16,700 nt of DNA, taken from positions 1 to 16,700 of the forward strand of contig JAGMBK010000026.1 in the NCBI GenBank assembly GCA_023129805.1, in the 5' to 3' direction. This document shows, piece after piece, positions 13,973 through 16,700 of the stretch. The notes beneath the pieces were generated by a model. The model was not told the origin of the DNA. It did no database searches and saw only the letters and a program-made list of their open reading frames with translations. Each line of letters starts with the position of its first letter. The first letter of the stretch is position 1. The stretch is from Candidatus Zixiibacteriota bacterium (GTDB taxonomy: Bacteria; Zixibacteria; MSB-5A5; SM1-73). A program made the translations under genes and the position numbers.

Positions 13973-13996
13973 AGGGTCAGGGGGCAAGGGTCAAGG
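13973..13996 (+). repeat. GGGTCAA heptamers supplying a Shine-Dalgarno
   Basis: GGGTCAG, GGGGCAA, GGGTCAA and GG units lie directly upstream of the next gene. Their last AAGGA is eight to ten bases before its ATG and is its only Shine-Dalgarno-like sequence. Confidence 0.6.
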
Positions 13997-14006
13997 AAAA
14001 GCTATC

Positions 14007-15431
14007 ATGCAGAAATTAATCGACACAGTCAACTCATTCTACGCCACCGGCATTCAGCCTCAGGCTAAGATATTCAAAGTTACTTTCGGGCAATATCAGG
14101 ATCGGGTGATCATCATCTATCCCCAAACTCCCAATCGACTGGTGTATGTGTGGGCAGATCCACCCTACTTAAGCTGGTCTGATCCAACAGAGATTGCCAC
14201 AGACAGCGCAGACTATCCACCCTCCGCTTTTATGGACTCAGACGGTAATATCTATGTGGTGTATACCCAACAAACCAGCCTGAATCTGCTTGAGCTGAAG
14301 ATGAGCTTCTCTCAGGGCAACTGGAACTTAGGAACGGTCAATACAGTGTGCAATGTGGGAGAGAGCTATTTCCCCAGCTTCACCAAAGATTCCACCAATC
14401 GACTGTGGATATCCTGGACCTATTACGATTCAGGAGCCGAGCGCTATTTTGTGCACGTCAAAACTTCGCAAGATGATGGAGCCACCTGGGGAACCGGTCC
14501 ATCTGATCCCGGACCGACTTTGACCAACGGAACTGAATCTTGCTATTCGCAACTGCTTTTTCAACCACCCTACATACATTGTTTCTATTCGGATGATTCC
14601 ACCCTTTTGGCTTATCGTTCGCATGAGATACAAGCCTCCGGATGGGATTCACAACAAACCATCTATTCCGGCTCTACCATTGATGATAATTTTTGTGCGG
14701 ACCTATCCTCGGATAATAAGGTAGGAATCGTTTTCCCTGGAACAACCTCCCTTTTATACAAGGAGTTTGATGGAAATAACTGGAGTGGGGTGTTCTCCGT
14801 GGACACTAACCTGTCTCAATCTGTTGCCATAAAATTTCTGGACAATATCCCTTATGTCTTCTTTGCCAAAAACATCGGCTCAGGGCAGAATCAGCTTCAC
14901 TATTCCTATAAGGAGGGCTCTTCGTTTGTATCACCCGAATTCTTCGAGTCCGGGCAGAAGCCTTTAGATAAAGTTTTCTGTTACGATGACTCCGCAGTCA
15001 CCAAGTATTCCGATCGAACCACCGAAGCCTCTGATTTAACTCCCGCAGATGTGTTTCATCCCACCTCCGGTGGATTGGTCAGGGATACCGATGATGTCTT
15101 CTACGTAGGGATGGATGTAAAATTCAACCTGGCAAAGATCATTTTGTCCACCGCGGGGATCGGTGGTGAGGTGAAATGGCAATACTGGGGTGGAGAGAGC
15201 TGGTCTGATTTTGTCCCTCAATCCGGCAATTATCATCTGGATTCAGAGAATAAGATGGTCATCTTGTGGCAGGATTTAAACTCCGTTCCCTCTGACTGGC
15301 AAGGGTATCCAGTAAATGGTGTCTCTAAATTCTGGATCAAAATTATAGTCACCACAACTTTTACCACCGCTCCAGTTGGGACTCAGATCACCGCGGTGCC
15401 GGAGGCAAAGTATCTGAAGGTGATAAGATAA
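14007..15431 (+). CDS. Asp-box beta-propeller, probable virion-associated protein
   Basis: Protein of 474 residues without signal peptide or membrane segment, directly downstream of the major capsid gene. Residues 20-330 look like a six-bladed sialidase-type propeller: repeated W/Y-rich strands such as FMDSDGNIYVVYTQ (75-88), FTKDSTNRLWISWTYY (125-140) and IKFLDNIPYVFFAK (275-288), plus an Asp-box SQDDGATW (154-161). Residues 385-465 form a second domain (WQYWGGESWSDF ... GVSKFWIKIIV) resembling beta-sandwich domains found in phage baseplate and fibre proteins. The catalytic Arg triad of true sialidases is not recognisable, so binding to a glycan or other surface ligand is more likely than hydrolysis. 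A head fibre or surface adhesin is my inference; no gene-family name is certain. AAGGAA lies about eight bases before the ATG, within a heptamer array. Confidence 0.68.
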   Translation: MQKLIDTVNSFYATGIQPQAKIFKVTFGQYQDRVIIIYPQTPNRLVYVWADPPYLSWSDPTEIATDSADYPPSAFMDSDGNIYVVYTQQTSLNLLELKMSFSQGNWNLGTVNTVCNVGESYFPSFTKDSTNRLWISWTYYDSGAERYFVHVKTSQDDGATWGTGPSDPGPTLTNGTESCYSQLLFQPPYIHCFYSDDSTLLAYRSHEIQASGWDSQQTIYSGSTIDDNFCADLSSDNKVGIVFPGTTSLLYKEFDGNNWSGVFSVDTNLSQSVAIKFLDNIPYVFFAKNIGSGQNQLHYSYKEGSSFVSPEFFESGQKPLDKVFCYDDSAVTKYSDRTTEASDLTPADVFHPTSGGLVRDTDDVFYVGMDVKFNLAKIILSTAGIGGEVKWQYWGGESWSDFVPQSGNYHLDSENKMVILWQDLNSVPSDWQGYPVNGVSKFWIKIIVTTTFTTAPVGTQITAVPEAKYLKVIR

Positions 15432-15443
15432 AAAAAGCGTTTA

Positions 15444-15473
15444 AAGTTTAAGGTTGAAAGTTTAGAGTTTAGG
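15444..15473 (+). repeat. AGTTTAA/GGTTGAA heptamers
   Basis: Units AGTTTAA, GGTTGAA, AGTTTAG and AGTTTAG. Same family as 11061-11083. Confidence 0.65.
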
Positions 15474-15586
15474 TTCTTCTCCACTTTAGTGGCTAAAATT
15501 ATTAGTAAGCCCACAGGGCAGGTGACCCAAATGAGTTCCATTGGAAAAAAATTGTTAAGGACTTGTTAAAGTTGAGATTTTGAAGA

Positions 15587-15669
15587 CCTCACCCCCTTTG
15601 GTTCCCCCTCTCCCCCGCCTTCGGCGGGATTTTCAACATGAAATGGAGAGAGGGATAGGGGGAGAGGTA
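15587..15669. repeat. nested CCTCACCCCC palindrome
   Basis: Imperfect outer arms ACCTCACCCCC and GGGGGAGAGGT enclose a second pair (CCCTCTC / GAGAGGG) and a perfect inner hairpin CCCGCC-TTC-GGCGGG at 15614-15628. It looks like the 13942-13970 element with another hairpin inserted into it. Confidence 0.6.
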
Positions 15670-15802
15670 AGAAAAAGTCCAAAATTTAGCTTTTTGAGTC
15701 GAACCAAAATCACACATTGGCAACTCTTTTGAAGAAGACCCAGGTAAACTAACTTTTTTTCAAAGAAGAGAAAGAAACATGTAATGGAAAAGGATCAAGA
15801 TC

Positions 15803-16648
15803 ATGGCATTTACAAACATAGATTTGGTCAAAAAACATATCTTAGAGCATGAACTTGGTACGGTAAGCAAAGAAAATGTAGCCTGCCGTCTGGAGGGGGA
15901 GACACCTTTTCAGCTTCCTCATATTTTGCTTCTGCCGGGTTCGGAGAAGCTGAAAGCTAAGGAGCAGAACACCCCCACCCAGGAGACTGTGAGCTTTGCT
16001 TCCTCGGACACAGTGCAACTGGCACACCAGGAGCTCATCCCGGATACCGTGGTGGTGGCAAACGATTCCTCCCTGGGGGAAATCTATGTGGAGAATGTGG
16101 ACTACTCCATTGACTACGATAACGGAAGGATAACTCGCATCCCAACAGGCTCCATCCCCCAGGCATCTTCTGTGGTCATCTGGTATCTTTTCTTCCGGAT
16201 ATATACCAGGGATACCGATTATCAGATCGATTACACCAAAGGTCAGATAAAAAGACTGGGCTCTGGAGACATCGAGGATGGTCAATGGATTCTGGTGGAT
16301 TACACGGTGGAGTTTGCCCTTTTGAGCGATGATGTGATCGAAAACGCCACAAAAGAAGCCAACGACCAGATTCTCAAATATATCAATTCCTCTTATGCCA
16401 ACTCTACCGACCAATCTCTGGTAACTGCAGAGACCTATCTGGCAGTCTCCATTTTGTGTAACATCAAAGCCATGGAGGCGATGACGCAGAATGTTGCCGT
16501 CGGCACAGGATGGCAAGCTCACTCTCTCTCGTTGGCATGGTCAAAAATGTCAGGTATTTATCGGGAACGCACATATGAACTTTTGAAGAGATTCAAAAAG
16601 GACACCGGTGGTTTTTGTTCACCATATGCGGCGAAATCAAGTAATTAA
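15803..16648 (+). CDS. probable head-tail connector / neck protein
   Basis: Protein of 281 residues; AAAAGGA lies about ten bases before the ATG. Residues about 95-129 and 133-167 are two copies of a beta motif (VDYSIDYDNGRITRI...SIPQASSVVIWY and TDYQIDYTKGQIKRL...DIEDGQWILVDY). The D-Y-x-I-D-Y-x-x-G-x-I-x-R pattern recurs in phage structural proteins. Residues about 175-268 are helical (DDVIENATKEANDQILKY, TAETYLAVSILCNIKAMEAM, AWSKMSGIYRERTYELLKRF), similar in layout to helical head-tail adaptor proteins. Position after the capsid and propeller genes fits a connector or completion protein. Confident that it is structural, less so about the exact role. Tail genes would be expected beyond the right edge. 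Confidence 0.65.
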   Translation: MAFTNIDLVKKHILEHELGTVSKENVACRLEGETPFQLPHILLLPGSEKLKAKEQNTPTQETVSFASSDTVQLAHQELIPDTVVVANDSSLGEIYVENVDYSIDYDNGRITRIPTGSIPQASSVVIWYLFFRIYTRDTDYQIDYTKGQIKRLGSGDIEDGQWILVDYTVEFALLSDDVIENATKEANDQILKYINSSYANSTDQSLVTAETYLAVSILCNIKAMEAMTQNVAVGTGWQAHSLSLAWSKMSGIYRERTYELLKRFKKDTGGFCSPYAAKSSN

Positions 16649-16691
16649 CCTCTCCCCTCATCCCCCTTTCCACAGAGAGACTGTGTCATAA
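16647..16691. repeat. third CCTCTCCCC-type element, cut by edge
   Basis: ACCTCTCCCCTCATCCCCC begins at the stop of the connector gene and resembles the left arms at 13930 and 15587. CACAGAGAGACTGTG nearby is a short imperfect hairpin. The remainder lies outside the window. Confidence 0.4.
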
Positions 16692-16700
16692 TTATGAGGA

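Larger units (their letters stand above)
15432..15802. other. gap before the connector gene
   Basis: A 371-bp gap holding RGTTTAA heptamers (15444-15473), the nested hairpin 15587-15669 and otherwise unremarkable AT-rich sequence. No gene seen. Confidence 0.5.

Noticed and set aside
15842..16522. 226-codon open frame antisense to the connector gene
   Set aside because: Same reasoning: it is opposite a gene with a good ribosome binding site and internal protein repeats, and its own translation shows no motif.
1..16700. tRNA genes, att sites or an integrase marking prophage borders
   Set aside because: None could be recognised on either strand within the window.

Overview
The window reads as a bacterial chromosome segment of moderate GC that carries the DNA-packaging and capsid half of a tailed-phage-type module. 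The best host clue is the secreted protein at 6130-7524. It ends in an NYPNPFNPTT-type FlgD-like C-terminal domain, which is typical of the Bacteroidota/FCB supergroup and its uncultured candidate phyla. The intergenic DNA is packed with short tandem repeats and GC-rich hairpins, as is often seen in those lineages. I cannot name a species or phylum from this sequence.

Layout: 122-2296 (minus) is recG, the housekeeping branch-migration helicase. After a hairpin-rich gap, the plus strand carries portal (2718-4097) and large terminase (4263-5600). A 0.5 kb repeat-filled gap follows, then three minus-strand genes that look host-like rather than viral: a secreted eight-repeat YVTN-type propeller, a YfiM/DUF2279-like exported protein and a small membrane protein. 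The plus-strand capsid block then resumes: a 705-residue protein joining a capsid-maturation-protease-like domain to an ATP-dependent DNA ligase and a LigD-type 3'-phosphoesterase domain (8922-11039); a one-TM coiled-coil protein; a helical protein that could be a scaffold; a decoration-like protein; the major capsid protein (12808-13917); an Asp-box propeller protein; and a probable head-tail connector at the right edge. No integrase, repressor, lysin, replication gene, small terminase or tail gene is visible, but the window stops at 16700.

How it fits together: the portal, terminase, protease, decoration protein and capsid would build and fill an HK97-type head. All these reading frames are open with good ribosome binding sites. 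Yet the genes are spread out by gaps of 165-530 bp, and the block is split by unrelated host-type genes and has been colonised by the same repeats that enter recG. That suggests a long-resident, possibly domesticated element such as a gene-transfer-agent-like particle or a slowly decaying prophage. This is inference.

The two most notable observations are the protease-ligase-phosphoesterase fusion, which would couple end-healing/ligation activity physically to capsid assembly, and a family of 7-8 bp tandem repeats with a shared RGT-N-N-A core. Several repeats are arranged as inverted arms around an AT-rich core. They have inserted in frame into recG, the protease-ligase gene (twice) and the portal, where they encode the whole C-terminal tail.
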